Assembly: GCF_042242105.1 (NCBI RefSeq) | Contig: NC_092034.1 | Location: 17,997,644 to 18,061,643, forward strand | Direction: 5' to 3' | From: Pempheris klunzingeri | Taxonomy: Eukaryota > Chordata > Actinopteri > Acropomatiformes > Pempheridae | Length of the DNA stretch: 64,000 bases | Shown here: positions 1-13,862 of the stretch, in pieces | Layout of the letters: every line of letters starts with the position of its first letter | Position numbering within the stretch: the first letter of the stretch is position 1 | Translations under genes and position numbers: made by a program | Notes under the pieces: generated by a model | Databases searched by the model: none | What the model was told of the DNA's origin: nothing | The model's input: the letters and a program-made list of their open reading frames with translations, nothing else

Positions 1-1406
1 TGTCATCTTCCCTGGTGCACTACTGACTGCGACTCATCGTCCCTGGAGGCCTCTAGTCTATGAAGGCTGACTGAAGATGCTTCTCTTCCACCTTTTTAAA
101 AGCTATCATAGTGCTGGTTATGTTATATACGTCACTTTACAACACCACCCTTTTGGAAGGCCCCAACATCAGCAATGTCTCCACCCTGTTTGTGTCTTAT
201 TGTAGGAAGGAGGGGGGCTAACTAGCATTAGCTGCCTCTTTCATGGGTCCAGATATGAGGACAGCAAAAGACCAGACAGTCAAACTCACAGCAAGGGGTA
301 GTGGTGTAACTTCAGTACTCTGCATGTTGCTCTGTGACTCAGTCACAGTGTGTTACTCTCTAATCACACAACTGGTTGCCTGCCTGTGTGCACGCCTGGA
401 CTGTTCAGTGCTCACAGACGTTAGACCTGTCTGAACACTCTTAATGTCATTTCTGTACTGTACTCCTCTGTACTGTTGGATTTCATCATAGGACTGCCAA
501 ATTCCTGACACACCCAGCAAACATCTCGAAAGCAGCTACACCAGAGATTACACAGCTGGATCAGGGCGGCTGACTTTACCTCACAGCAATGCAGTTATTA
601 TGGATTCCACATTCCTGTGATCTTACACTGCAAGTGATTAACGTACATCTCACTCATGTGTTACACTACATTATTCTTGATAAACACTTAACTACATCAG
701 AAGTGTTTTAGTTTCATTCCACACCTATAGTTTGTTTGTTTTGTACTCCTAAGATTTAAGCTCCAGAAAACCCAGCGTGTGTTGGTCTACTGACTGTCTG
801 CAGTCTGTCTCCTTTATGGGTTCTAAATGGTAGACACTTTGCCCAAAGGAGAAGTCTTTCAAAGAAACATTAAAAACTTTTTTTCCTGAAATATTTCCTT
901 TCACACTAGTCTTCATGGCCCTACTTTACTTTTGAGATCGATTAGTGTAGCTTCTGTTGATGAGTACAGCCTTCACCTGAACGTGAACATTATCACTGGG
1001 AAGTATAAATGAACTGGCACAGTTCCACTGTAATGAAACTTGTTCTATCATGTTCATCAACATGATGAAATACACTAAACTCAATGGGTTGTGTTACTAA
1101 TGAAGCAGTCAGAAGTTAGTTACTGTGACAGATAAGACACCAGTCACACCAACCAACCCGTCCCTACAGAGCCAGAGCGGTAGTGTACTCCTCTGTTATT
1201 GGATGTATGTTTATGGATGGCATTTATACCATCACAATTTAGCCAAAAGAGAATACAAGTACCTACCTGTAGCTGGGGAACAATAAATAAATAAACTAGT
1301 GAATTAATTCTACTTTTATGCTGAAAATGAAGCATCTTATTATACAGACATCTTTGATAAAGCCAATGGTGTCACAAGATGCCATGAAAACTCCATAATT
1401 GTGTGG

Positions 1407-1475
1407 CTTTGTAAAGCACTATGAGACACTCTGTTGTGATATTGGGCTATACAAATAAATAAATTGAATTGGTAG
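1407..1475 (+). repeat. LINE 3'-tail fragment
   Basis: A stretch of the type 'taaagcactatgagaca ... gtgatattgggctata' runs into an AAATAAAT/AATTG tail. This is the usual look of the 3' end of L2/CR1-like fish LINEs. No coding part is attached. It lies beyond the last resolved trappc14 exon, presumably in the next intron. The rest of 1-1,628 shows no exon I can recognise. Confidence 0.5.
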
Positions 1476-1628
1476 ATGAATGAGGCAGTCATTGTGCCTT
1501 TGAGCAAATAACTGAGACTGAGACTAAACTACTAATTACTGAGACTAAATGTAGTGAACTGAATTTCTTTTGCCAAGCAATAAAGTAGGAGGCAGTGAGA
1601 CTTGGTGATGATAAAGTTTGCTACTCAC

Positions 1629-4600
1629 ACTCAGAATTCCAGATCAGACGGACGGCCAGGAAGTCCTGCAAGTTGTTCAGCAGGGTGTATTTTACCAAGA
1701 AGTGCTCCAAAGGCCTGACAGCTCTGGGACAGGAAGCTGTCATCACCAGCCGAGGCCGATCCAAGCGGATGCTGGGCAATGAGTAACGGCTTGAGATGTA
1801 TCTGGAGAGAACAAACTAGTATTTTAATTTCCTTTAATAGACCTTTTTCAGGGAGGACATCTTCAATTGTAGCATCATGTGGTCATGTGTGACCATTTAA
1901 CCCTGCACAGGATTATTCTACTACCCTGTTTTCACACAATATCTCACTGCACAACATTTAGGTAAAGAGACCTCCTGAATGGCTACATTCCAAACAGAAG
2001 AGGAACAGGTACCTTGTGAAGGGCAACGTTGGAGTGTACCATTGTAACACAGCCACCAACGGGACTTCCAAACCCTAGAGAAACATATACAGCACACTCA
2101 TTAGGACACATCATTTTATGCATGTGATCTATACAGACAATGTGTCAGACAGGTGTACAATCCAACAACAAGTCTGCCGATTCTATATTTTTTATTGTCA
2201 ACAAATCCGATGTGCAGATCAAAACCTACAATGAATGTATCAATTAACAACTGTGCAAATTAATTCAGCGATCCGAAGCCTCCTTTATCTTCTTCCTCAG
2301 AGCAGCTCTTTTAAGAAACAACTGAGCCTTTTTTAGAAACTATATATTTGTGACCCACTTTAGAGATTTTTCTCTTCAGTAGGAACCAACGTGGCTGAGA
2401 GCCAGATCTACCTGTCCATCTACCTCCTGGGAATTTGGATAAAGCAACACTTTAACCTTCAATAATACATTCCATATGATTTTTTTTTTTTAATGTGTGT
2501 GTTCTGTCTGTGGGTAAAAGAAGACATATTTTTACACGGAGACAACTACAGTAGCATGCCTGAAATTCGATATGCCTGATTCGATATTTGGAATTTTACT
2601 GAAAATAAAATGTATTAATCATACACAGTTTGTAACTCATTTGTGTGCAATGTACTACAATTAGTGAAGTGATTTTCCCTGTCATCTGAAAGAGCTGTTG
2701 ACTGCAGACTGATTGAATAACTGAAGAAAGCCGAAACGGCCTTCACATCAACACCTCACTGGAGTCCTCCTCTGCTTTGTCTTGTAGCTGCAGCTGGAAC
2801 ATGAAGTTCTGTTCCTCCAGTGCACTGAGAGTGCTGGGTAAACGTGATGACTCACTGTCTATCCGACAGAATGAAGCCATGGTGAGCTCAGCTGATTGGT
2901 GGCTTTGGTGGACAGTGGAGACAAAGAAATGTTTGTTAGGAGACTTTAAAGCTCGTCTATATGGTATCTCAGCATCTCAGACCAAAACATGTGCCAAAGT
3001 TCTATTTCATTTCAGAACTGAAACATCCATACCTCTATTCATTCAAATCTTACAATTCTAATTTTTATAAACATAAAAGCACAACAATGGTTGGACATGA
3101 TCCTTATGTTATGAAGAGAAATGATTTTTCAACTGGATTGAAGGACCTGCATGCTATTGAGGCCTTAGACGTGAGCAGCTACCTTGTCCTCCACGTATCC
3201 TTCTACTCAGGTATATAAACAGAAACTTGGAGGCATACGTCTTTTTTGTCAGTTTCATGAGTTCAGTACCGAGGTGCTTCACAATGACTGTTACTTTTCT
3301 TTTGTTATCGGGTGAATTGACACAGCAACCAGCATTCAACACCTCTTACCATTACCATTGTTTAATGTTGCTTAATGTTACTAGGTTAACTGTCCACAGA
3401 CTCAAAATGACTTACGGCACTAGGGTGGCCTAAAGAGAGCAACAAAGAAGCAATAAGGCTGCACCATGTGAATTTGTATTTAGCTAGCTGTAGTAAAAAA
3501 ACTTTAATGTTACAAGTAAGGAAACAGTAAGCTGATATGAACATAGCTACATGTTACCTTATGTACAAGACCTTTTTGGTACTCAGTAAAAGCTCCTAGT
3601 GGTTTCTTCGTTTTCAATGACTTGCTAATATGGATTCATCCTCTGGGAACATTATCTGATAATCCCATAGTTGATGAGGTGTTTCATTCTGGACCAAAGC
3701 GGTAGACTGAGCGACCAGTAGACTAACACTGACTTCCATAAAGACACTCAGCTAGCGTGGCCAAAAAACAGTCTAGAATGGGGGTAAACTGGACATTAAA
3801 AATGTTCTACTCTTCAGCCTCATTGAAAAAAACAGTGTCCACTGCCATGGAGAAACAAAGGTTGTGAAGGCAATCAAATGAAAGGCTATGCAACTGTTAA
3901 CTCTAAGATCTCAGAGTTTCCAGTCAACCGTTCAAATCAATCCTCACTTTTCTCTATGCATCATAATACAATGGCAACATATGTACTGAGGGTGCACCTC
4001 CATCCAGTCCTTCAGGATACGTCAGGATTTGTGCACCTGCTTGCTCAATGGTTTCACTTCCCCAGGAAAGTGAGAGTGCAGTTTGGTATGTGTAACTTTG
4101 ACTGTATCCTCAGCGCATGTTTCACATGTCGACCCTGCTTCTGGACAGTTTTTAAAATCAGAAAATATACTGTAAGTGCGAATGTACTTACCAGACATTG
4201 TCGACGATGAGAACCGAACCATCCGGCATTATTGGGAGGTAGGACGAGTTATAGTTAGGAAGGATCCTCACGTCTCTGACACACACCTCCTCCTGAGTGC
4301 CAAAGTTTAACACTGCGGAGAGGGTTGGCAAAATTCGTTATTCATCAGCTATTTGGTTCTAGTTGTTGAGAAAGTTGCCCCCCTCTACTAAACGGTAAAT
4401 GTCTGTATTTGTACAGCACCTTTCTCGCCATTTCAACTACTCAAAGCGCTTTTCCATCACATCCTCATTCACCCATTCTCGCATCACTCATACAGGAGGA
4501 GAACAGTTTATTCTTCAGACAGCCTCTGAGCCACAGCTGCCTGCTCTACTAATAGAGGGCATTTTTAAAGGAGACTTCTGGGTTCGTGTCTGAGACAGAG

Positions 4601-7347
4601 TACTGAGTCGTTCTCTTTCAAAATATCTACTGCAGCTAACAGGGTCATCAGTTTTGGACAAGTCAGCAGCTACCTCTGCTGTTGGAGTGTATCTTTAAAG
4701 ATCTGTGTGCCCGTAGGAAGTGTGTGTGTGAGCTGCTGGACTACCTTTGACTACAGTCAGGTGTTTTCCAGAGACGGTCATCTGCTGACACTGGACGCTG
4801 GGAGGTGGAAGAACATTCAGGATGGTGCTGACTGGGAATTGAAACCAGACACAGAGAAAACAGTTAAAAAAAAAACATCATGACATTGTTGAACAATTAG
4901 ACAACTCCATCAAAAAGAGAAAGAGTGTGTGTACCCTGTGCCTTGAAAGTGCTGAGATCATGTCTGAAGGTGTGTGCTGGACTCCTGAGCTGCAGAAGAG
5001 TCCGGTAGCCATGTTCTCTCACCTCCACTTTGTCCTCCTCCTGTGTCCACACAGTCACTACGATCTGATGTGACAGAGAGGCAGACAAACACACACCAGG
5101 ACCACACATTTATACTGCATCCCAGTATACTGTAGGTTCTAAGTAGGGATTCATGGAAGGAGAAATCTGATTTATCACAGAGATGGCAGTGATATTTGAC
5201 TTGTGTGTGGATTTCAATTTTGTATGCATTTCAAGGTTGACTGGAGCCATCTGTGCCCCCTCAGTCTACCCATGTCCATGTGGATCAATGCCTCGATGCA
5301 CTGGTCAGACACTGCTTACCTGGACATCTTTAAATATTTCATAGCATAGGTAGCATCAGGCTAAGTGCTGCCTGTAAATCCCCATCCTGTTGACACGGCA
5401 GGCATTCTTGAATCCTTAATGTTGAATTCCTGAATCGTTGGGTCTCTCTCTCAATTAAAGAGTTTGGTCTAGACCTGCTCTTTATGGGCGATTGAACTCC
5501 AGCATCCTCCTGTCAGCTAAATATCCATCAATAGTGACTGTCACTAGCCTTGTTTAGCTATATTACACACACTTCCCACATATTCATGTAGCTTACATGC
5601 CGCAAATTTTGATCACATCAGATTTGAATCTGATAATTTCAGATAATCTCAGCTCTCAGTAGTTTCTCTAATTATGTGAAATGATGGTGTTTTAGATCAC
5701 AATACATACTAGCTGTATGTATATAAGCATATGTTGGAGTGGGTGATATGGATGTATAGTATACCGTAGATAGAGAAAGTTCTACTGTACATACAGTAAG
5801 TTACATTTTCTACACTTGTTTGAAACATTCTATATAAATAAGATGTTAATGTCTGTTAGTAAAGTGAAATTAATACCGGATAAATCAAGGTAATTCATAA
5901 AATGTTGCTCCAAACAATCAAATACAACCTGAGATAAGGAATAGTTACAACAATATACCATCATATCCAACCCTTTTTGTTAGCATGTCTGACCTTGGCT
6001 TTGAGTGTGTTGACTGGCAGCTTGTCCAAAGAGACAGTGAGACAGAAGACGACCTGGTCATCCAACACCAGCGCAGACTGCAGGAGGACAACCAGAGGAC
6101 CAGATGTTTGAGATGATCAACCAGCAAGCCGAGGCTGCAGCTTACAGTTACTTATTAAATAATCGGTTCGTTTGTAAAATGACAGAAAACAGTGAAATAT
6201 GCCAAGATCGCTAAAGCTCCGTCAGCACTAGAGGAGAAATGAACACAGGCTGTTAAAATCAGTCACATTTCACACGTCTTTTCACAAATACTGGATTGTT
6301 TCGGTTCTGACGTGGAGTCTCTGTATTTATCCCCCAACAACCTCATAAGTGTTTAGAAGAAAACTGATCAGAGAATAAAATACATCATTCAAACATCTTG
6401 TTTTGTCCAAGCACACAGTTTGCTGGAGCTGAAACAGGCTGAACAGACGCTGTCCCCAGCTTCTAAAGCCTGTCGCTGTCATCTGCGGTGCTGTCTGCAG
6501 CCTAGCAGGCGGGCAGGTGGGGGCTGGAGCCGGTTTAAAACCCCTGGAGGTAGAACTGCACTGTCAAGTCTGGACACATGTGAGGCACAGAGATTACTGA
6601 GCAAAGGCTGCAGGCGCTCAGCTCACAGAGGAATCAAACAGGAATACAGAACACGCTCTTTTCCTGTCAACTCAGGAAATGTGTGAAGCTCACTTCATGT
6701 TGGGGGGGCCAGTGCAATAAGTGGTGATGACAGTTCAAGAGACTTTAAAGGTTACAGCTACTGCAGACATCCTCCACTACATGCACAAGTAGGCTTTCTG
6801 CCTTAATCACAGACTTAAGATGATAAACGCATTGAGGAGCAAATGGAAATGTCCCCATCCCTAATACTTCTCATTACACATGCTTGGCCCCTCTCACCTT
6901 TACCGGCTGCCTCCCGCTCTGTCGCCCATCACCGGCCGAGCTGCTGTGAGTGACCACCGGGCTGCACCGTGTGAAAGCCCGGCTGCTGTCCTCTCCTCTT
7001 CCGACTCCACACTCCCTCTTACCGGGCTCTTCTTCCACACCGTCCCCGCTGCTGCTGCTGCTGCTGCTGCCGCTGCTCTGGAGCTCTGCCTGGTCGTCGC
7101 CGGGTCTCTCCTGCCGGCTCTCGGCCACGCAGGCATTGGCCAGAGCAGACATGGAAGCCACCAGGTCCCTCCAGGGCAGAGCACCGGAGCTGTCACCGCT
7201 GCGAGCCCGCAGGACCAGCAGGCACTGCACGGTCTCTCCGAGGTAGACGTGCTTTCGCCGCGGAAGAGTTGTGTACTCCGCCGGGTCAGACAGAGTCGAA
7301 AATGCGGCGGCAGGGAAATACAAGAAATACTCGCATTGTGACTCCAT
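1629..7347 (-). CDS. trappc14: TRAPPC14 (C7orf43/MAP11), 3' end outside window
   Basis: TRAPP II complex subunit 14, a trafficking factor linked to ciliogenesis and to microtubules. Eight exons join in one frame: 6898-7347, 5994-6077, 4935-5064, 4745-4831, 4192-4312, 2755-2902, 2013-2074 and 1629-1801, giving 418 codons. The start is the first in-frame ATG, with A at -3 and G at +4. Matches to the human protein as I remember it include MESQCEYFLYFPA at the N-terminus, TVSLDKLPVNTLKAK (exon 2), FRHDLSTFKAQ (exon 3), VSGKHLTVVK (exon 4), NYNSSYLPIMPDGSVL (exon 5), GLEVPLVAVLQW (exon 7) and YTLLNNLQDFLAVRLIW (exon 8). Human TRAPPC14 is about 580 residues, so roughly the last 160 lie left of base 1. 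Exon 6 uses a weak AAAG acceptor. Exon 1 holds a Ser run at residues 91-100 in a low-complexity segment (80-145) that is also poorly conserved in mammals. The gene lies head-to-tail downstream of gal3st4, as in human 7q22. Confidence 0.9.
4393..4503 (-). repeat. SINE 3' fragment, antisense copy of the family at 41.2 kb
   Basis: The sequence reads as the reverse complement of the 3' part of the tRNA-derived SINE at 41,219-41,511. It shares the 'aaagcgctttgagtagttga' element and the terminal 'ccattta' type repeat. It lies in trappc14 intron 4. The tRNA-like head is missing. Confidence 0.65.
5403..5487 (+). repeat. L2-like LINE 3'-tail fragment
   Basis: Contains 'gaatcgttgggtctctctc' and 'gtctagacctgctctttatgg', as in the copies at 10.4 kb, 38.8 kb and 54.6 kb. 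It is truncated before the TGAT tail and lies in trappc14 intron 2. Confidence 0.65.
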
Positions 7348-7700
7348 CCTGAACACACATCCATACAGGAACTAGTTAGTTCACTCTGTCACCATCCGCG
7401 GCACTGGAAACAAACCGACGCTGAAGATTCGCGGTCTTTTCATGAAGAAATAGAGCCCGTGGGGTCAGTGTGGAAGAAGACAAGCTTGCTGTGGCTGCTT
7501 AATGTGTCTTTTTTATCGTAAACAGCTCGATTATATTCACATTCACGCGCTGGGGATCCATCTCTGCTGCGTAGTTTCCGCTAACAAGTGATTCAAACGG
7601 TGAATCGATGCCAGAGCAGAGCCGTCAGCAGACCTCACTAGTCGATCACCGAGTGTGCGCTCGGTCCAGCGACCCGCACCACTCCGCTTAGAGTTCACCA
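7348..7700 (-). promoter_or_regulatory. Probable trappc14 promoter / 5'UTR region
   Basis: The roughly 350 bases upstream of the trappc14 start are richer in CpG than the AT-rich flanks on either side, as expected of a housekeeping vertebrate promoter. No TATA box is placed convincingly. The transcription start cannot be fixed from sequence alone. Confidence 0.4.
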
Positions 7701-10392
7701 CAAAGCAGTGATGGAAACAAGGTAATAAAGGAAGTTAAACACGTAAATAAAACTCTTGACTTCAGCACAAGAAGTAATACTTCTGTAAAAATGTCATTTT
7801 CATGCTAAAGGCCTGCATTCAAATTTTTACTGAAGAAAAGAAGTATTATTAGTCGTATGATATTAGATCAGTATAACTGATCCACTGCAGAAGGGTTAGG
7901 GTTAGAGCTAATTTAATTCATCAAAAGGGACATTGATAAATGATAAAATGTAGGTTAAAAAGCACAATAATGTATTTATGAGTGCAGCAACTCCCCCTTG
8001 AACCACGTTGACTTCATAAGCCAACAACTGCTGTCAGATACAGGAGTGGTATTTACCAGCTGAACCTGGTTAGATTTCAGTGGAAACTACATATTGCAAC
8101 ACATCTTTTCTATTGGACACAGATGTAATGTAGATCTTATCATTTATGACTCAGAGTTTTCCTATCAATCCCTTGACACTTAAATACACCATACGTTCAG
8201 CTGATAGATTCAAGGACTGATTTCAAGTTCTTGATGCCATCAACCACATTGTCATCCAGCTGCTGAAAACTGAATGTTGGTAATCAATGTGTAAAAATCA
8301 AAGATTCGAGTAAGTGAAGTGAAAGAACTGTTGCTTTTATTCATACAAGAAAAAATAACAACTCAAAGGATGCATACAAAGAGCTCGATCTACTACAAAT
8401 TTCAACAAAAATATGCAGTTTCAAGTAAGATCTAAGCCAAAGTTTATTCTTGCTTTCTGAATGAACTCTTGCACCAATTTGTAACAGCTTGGGAGAATAT
8501 CAGACCAATGTAGTGCTTCCTGTCAGTAACAACCGAGAGCTGTGCTCTCCAAATGACGTGTTCTGATAAAAGATGAATCGCGCTGTGTAGTAGAGCTCCT
8601 GCCCTTTTTCACCTCTGAAAACATGTTCATGTATGAAAACTTAAATACTAGTAACAAGCTACAAAATCCGTCACAGTACCATATCAGCAAGACATTTTTA
8701 ACCAGAATTCTCTCGAATGAAGACAATGTTTAGTAGGATGTATGTGGGAAGACGGGCACAGTTTTCATTTTCCTTTCTGCTTCCTGTTAGCAGAGAGTCT
8801 GTATGTGTGTCTGGGAGAGTAGAACCATGTGTGTGCACAACCACATTGTACTCACATCACTAACTCATATCTCCTAACAGTGACCTCTGTGACATACCAT
8901 TCATTCATTCATCTTAATTAAGAGAAAATATATCACAATTAAAAGATCTGTATCTCCCAGTCATGAGACAGAAGATGTTATATTTTAGAGATAAATATAA
9001 CAATCTGTATTTCGTAATTATGAGATAAAGACTAGATGATTGTGTGTTATTAATATTAGCATTATTATTATTATTATTATCTGGAGATCAACTCTTGGTT
9101 ATCTTGTTTTCTTGTCTTGATTAATCAACCCTTTATTCTTAAAATATTAAAATAACTTGTTTTGCTAACACTTTTCACACGGTTATCATTAGAAATCTAA
9201 CCATTTTCACTTAATCATGACAATTATCTTAGTATCTTGAGACAACAGCAGTCAGTCAATATTAAATTCCTATCATGCGTAGGCCTACTCCTTATCTGTT
9301 GATGCAGAAACACTGATACTTAAGTTGGAGGGAGAGGGCTGGGGGGCATGACTGAAATCAACATCATGACATCATGTACTCAAAATCACATGAAATAATC
9401 AGATTAATGCTGTGTGATGAGTTTTTGATGTTCAGTACTAGAGACTAAACTCTTCACACAATCCTCAGTAACTCGTTTTGTCAGTTCTTCTTTATCATTG
9501 GCTGAAAATCTAAATGTGGACAATTACATTTTGTACAGCATTAGCATGACGAAGCTTTATGATCGTGCTGTGGTCCCAGACAAAAATCACTAAATGATAA
9601 TGCAAAATTATGGGCCAGCCATAATCACTGAGTGGTATTTGTCACTGGTGTTTCAACACTGACTAAACAAATGGTTGAGTGTGTGCAGATTCAAGGTTTT
9701 CTTATTGTGTCAGATGTGAATTCCATCAAACTGTGACAGACGCACTCTTTCCATCATCACCTTCAAAGAGAACAAACCACGATAGATACAGTATGTACAA
9801 ATATTAGAATAATAAATAGAAAAGGACATTGTTTTAAAGCCCTGGTCCATGAAATGACTGCATCCTAAGGCATGAAAGAAATACTATAGTGTTTCTATGA
9901 CTGTCTCTGTTCTGTAGTGTCTCTCCTGCCGTTCCTCTAACGGTGGTGGACCAGAACAGCAAACATCTACTAGATGTAGTCCAGCTTTAACTCTAACACA
10001 AACATGTGACACCCATTTGAAGGAGACATATTTGTATTTGCGGGTCCTACAAGAGTCTGTTTATATGGTGTAATGTTCAAAAACACATTCTTTTTCTCAC
10101 ACTGTGCATACTGCACACAGACACACTGATGACCTAGCTGTTCTTAGAGCTTTAGCAGTGGAGCTAAACATGTCAAGTTTGTCCTGATGGTGACATTAAA
10201 GGAAATGGGGTCATTTAAATCATACGTTACGTTTTAGCAATCTGCGTAATTAGACATATCTTGTACCTAAAGTTAGTGTTTTGGGCTGAGGATGGCGCTA
10301 AAGATGGTTTATTAACTGTCCAGTATGAAGGTTTGAAATGAGTGTGCAGTTCCATGGCAACGTGCCCATTATGAATGTGTTGAAAAAATTCA

Positions 10393-10600
10393 GAGAAGTT
10401 CTTCCTGCCACTGTTTCCTAATCTAATACCTGATGCTGCTCATGTGGGGATTCTTGAATCCTTAATATTGAATTCCTGAATCGTTGGGTCTCTCTCTAAT
10501 TAAAGAGTTTGGTCTAGACCTGCTCTTTATGGAAAGAGTCTTGAGATAACACTGCGCTATATAAATAAAGATTGATTGATGATTGATTGATTGATTGATT
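10393..10600 (+). repeat. L2-like LINE 3' end
   Basis: Shares 'gaagttcttcctgccactg', 'gctgctcatgtggggattct' and the block up to 'tataaataaagattgattga', and ends in a TGAT microsatellite tail. It is one of several copies of the same LINE 3' end in the window. The longer copy at 53.7-54.8 kb shows it belongs to an RT-encoding element. Confidence 0.75.
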
Positions 10601-11605
10601 TCATGGAAATTGGATATTTGTTTTCTATATCTTGCATTAAAGCCTGGCCAATACATTGACAAGAAATGCTAAATGCTAAAGAATGTATTAACAGTTTCTC
10701 CACTAGACAGCGCTGACATTTTTAAAAATGTATTATGTCATAACAGCCACAGGTGACTGATTTTTTAAACTCTTAAATATTCATTTTCATGTGTTCCTCA
10801 AGAAATCGGCTGTGGTTGACCATGTCCTGTAACCATGACATTTTGGTCAATGAACAATTCATAGCAACTCATTAAGGGAAGAATGTTTCAACTACAACTC
10901 GGTGGACAGCAGACAATCTTCTTAGCAATTCATAAGTCGGAAAAAAGGATGTCTTCAGTGGAAGAGACCTTTCTGCATCAGAGTAATTTGTTCTATAACA
11001 CATTTCAGTATGAGTGGAATAGTTTTCCAGGGGACAGCCATGCGGGACTGCGACACACAGTGTGAGCTCTTGAATGAGGGCTAAGTATTGGTCAGGCTCT
11101 ACTTTGCACACAAAGGTCAGTTTAATGATGGATTATGTTAAGTGAAGCAAACTTGAGGTGTTGTCAAATAAATATACGCCAAAGTTTGCCTAGAAGGAGG
11201 GGAAATGTCCAAACAGTTATGTCCCTTTCATTTAGCACCCTGGTTAAGCCTTTATCATCGCTTTGACTCAGTGTCTGAACTTGGTAACTCTAAGAGCTGG
11301 TCAACAATCGCCTTTTCATCTGGGGAAACAGAGGAGGTATCCATTCAAACACAATGCAGTACACCCAATCCACCCCTGAAGGCTGACTGCTGTAAGGGGA
11401 CACCATCCACACTGCACAGGATGGAGAATACACTCTGCTGTTCTGTGGAACTGTGGAACTCTTTGTGAGGGACTATTAGCATCGCTCAGTCAAATGTTCA
11501 ATGTTGGATGTTTTAAAGAGACACACAATCGGAGCTCCAACACACTTCAAGCTGATTCCAGGCTCTTCTTCCATAACTGAACCCAGAGACACTGACCAGC
11601 CTGTG

Positions 11606-11645
11606 TATATATACATATATACTGTATATATATATATATATACTG
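11606..11645. repeat. TA-rich microsatellite
   Basis: Alternating TA with ACTGTA interruptions. It is self-complementary and could form a cruciform. No gene function is suggested. Confidence 0.7.
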
Positions 11646-13589
11646 TATGTTCCAAGGTTGGCAAATATGTGTCACAAATAGTCACTACAAAGAGAAACCA
11701 TTGCCAAAATATGACTGAATACAATACTGAATACTGTGATCAGGCTAACAGCCTCAGTGTAACCAGGATATCCACTCTGAGCTGTATAGCTATGACAAAT
11801 GACATAGGCCTTATTTTTTTAAAAACAGCACATCGCTCTTTTCTGACTCTGGACACAAAGATCATCTGTCCCACTTAAACCCCCTACATGTAAAATACTT
11901 GGATCATTTTCAAACAACTTGACTGCATATTGCATACTGCTGTAAAAAAAAAAAAAAGGAGACCACAGTGCTTCACATCCCTGTTTTTCTTTGTCACGTG
12001 AAAGACTGAGTTGTGGTGTAGTGAGTGACAGCAGTAAGCGAAAACCACAGCAAACAGATGTCTCACTTTGAAGAGCTCTAAGTGTTCAAACAAAGACCAG
12101 CTTGTCTTCCAGCCTGTCCGATAGCTGCTCTCATAAGGAGGTGCTGACATGGGTTTCCTTTGTGTGCCACACCACATGACTACCAGATTAGCAGGTACAG
12201 GTACTGTGCTGGAAGATGGCTGTAGTAAAGTTAAAGTGTCAGCACTGCAGTGTAACCCATTACAAATAAAAGATTACACATCTCAAAATTAACTTTTAAC
12301 TGTAAAAGAACTGTAAACCATCTCGTGGTCCAAAGCAAGCCTTCATTTGAAAGTGTCCTGTGGTCATATTTTTTCAAATTTCAGTAAGAAGCCTTCCTGT
12401 TTTCTGGTTTGTTCTTAGGGTAAACAACACTTCCTAAATGTTTATCTACTGTGCTGATAAAATCAGCTTATTCTCCTCAGCAGTGGAAACATGGAACCAC
12501 ACCCGAGCAGTGATGTGTTCTCACAGATCCAAGTTATGTATGAACTACAGCACCCACGAAGGGGGACATGAAGGGACTTTTTTTTTTTTTACATCAAGGT
12601 AGCTGTTTGGAAAAAACAGTTAAATGTTAGCAAGCACACGTGTACAATTCTATGTGTGCACACATGTAGGAATTCTGTGTTGTTGGACTGTACATAACCG
12701 CAAGTCTATCAGAGCCGATCAGAGTGAGAGCCTGTCCGTCGTCACATGTCCCTGACAAAGAGGTAGACATGTAGTTCTTGTTACACATGTAGTAATCAAT
12801 GAGGAATGACCAAAAAATATCACCACACGAACAAGGAAGCGGCAGCCTTTCAACAAGTACCATACAGGAGCAGGCTGTAATAGAACATGTGACACACTCC
12901 ACGTTTCACACACAACAGTGCTAAGATAAACACGCCTAATGCTGCATTCCAGAGATGGTGAGGGGTTTCAGCTTCTTACTCAAAGCCTAATAATACCAGT
13001 TTTTGTAAAACTGGTTAATTTGGAGAAACCTTTATATATCATGTCTATATAGATATGATATAAACCACCCTGCTGCAGCAGCTCAAAACAGAAGCACAGA
13101 CCTCAGATCATTTTCCCCTCTTATATTATTAAAAGATATCTAAGAAGCCGTTCAGTTCAGTGGTTCTAGGCAGGGCTCAATACTGACTGAAGGTGAAAGT
13201 GTTTCCAAGAGAGAACTAGTGACTTTGTCCTAATGATTGTTTGTACCAGACTATACTGACTTCACAAATCATAGCAGCAACAGAGAATTAGTCCTGTTAA
13301 GATACTCATACCCCAGTTTGTGCCTCTCATGTAGTGTGTATTGTAAATTATGTACCACTGCGTTAGAGTTACGTAGTTAAGCATGTCCTCTTCTGAAAAA
13401 TACCCAGCAGTCTAAAGTTTAACCAGTTTAACGCCACTAAGAATCATCACAAACACCTTTCTAACATGTGACTGAAACTAAATTCCATCCAATGCACTAA
13501 AAATGCAATAAAATGTGTTTTTTTTTTTACCCATGTTTCAGATTTTTAATCACTGAGCTGGGAAATAAGACATTTCCAGCTATCATCTT

Positions 13590-13862
13590 TGATGTGATCC
13601 ATCCATCACCTATACCACTTATCCTTAAGGGTCAAGGGGGAGCTGGAGCCGACATTAGGCTGACATTGAGTGGGAGGTGGGGCACACCCTGGACAGACAA
13701 CCATTCACACTCTACAGGCAATGTAGAGTCCCCATGTCTTTGGACTGTGGGAGAACATGTGAACTACACACAGAAAGGGCCGGGTTCAAACCACAAAGCT
13801 GCTGGCCAGAAGATTCAAAACTACAACCTTGTTGCTGTGAGGCAACAGTGCTAACCACTGCG
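13590..13862 (+). repeat. RTE-like LINE 3' end (abundant fish repeat)
   Basis: Starts with 'ccatccatcacctatacc'. It carries 'tctttggactgtgggagaa' and 'cacacagaaagggccgggtt', and ends with the 'gtgaggcaacagtgctaacc' block. This arrangement is typical of a common teleost repeat that I assign, less surely, to the 3' end of RTE (Expander/Rex3-type) LINEs. An opposite-strand copy is at 35.6 kb. Confidence 0.6.

Noticed and set aside
1..1628. Search for the missing C-terminal exons of trappc14
   Set aside because: No segment on the minus strand resembles the C-terminal part of the protein, so those exons are taken to lie outside the window.
6880..7341. Plus-strand and second minus-strand frames over trappc14 exon 1
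   Set aside because: Shadows of a GC-rich coding exon. Only the frame starting at 7,347 matches TRAPPC14 and joins the next exon in phase.
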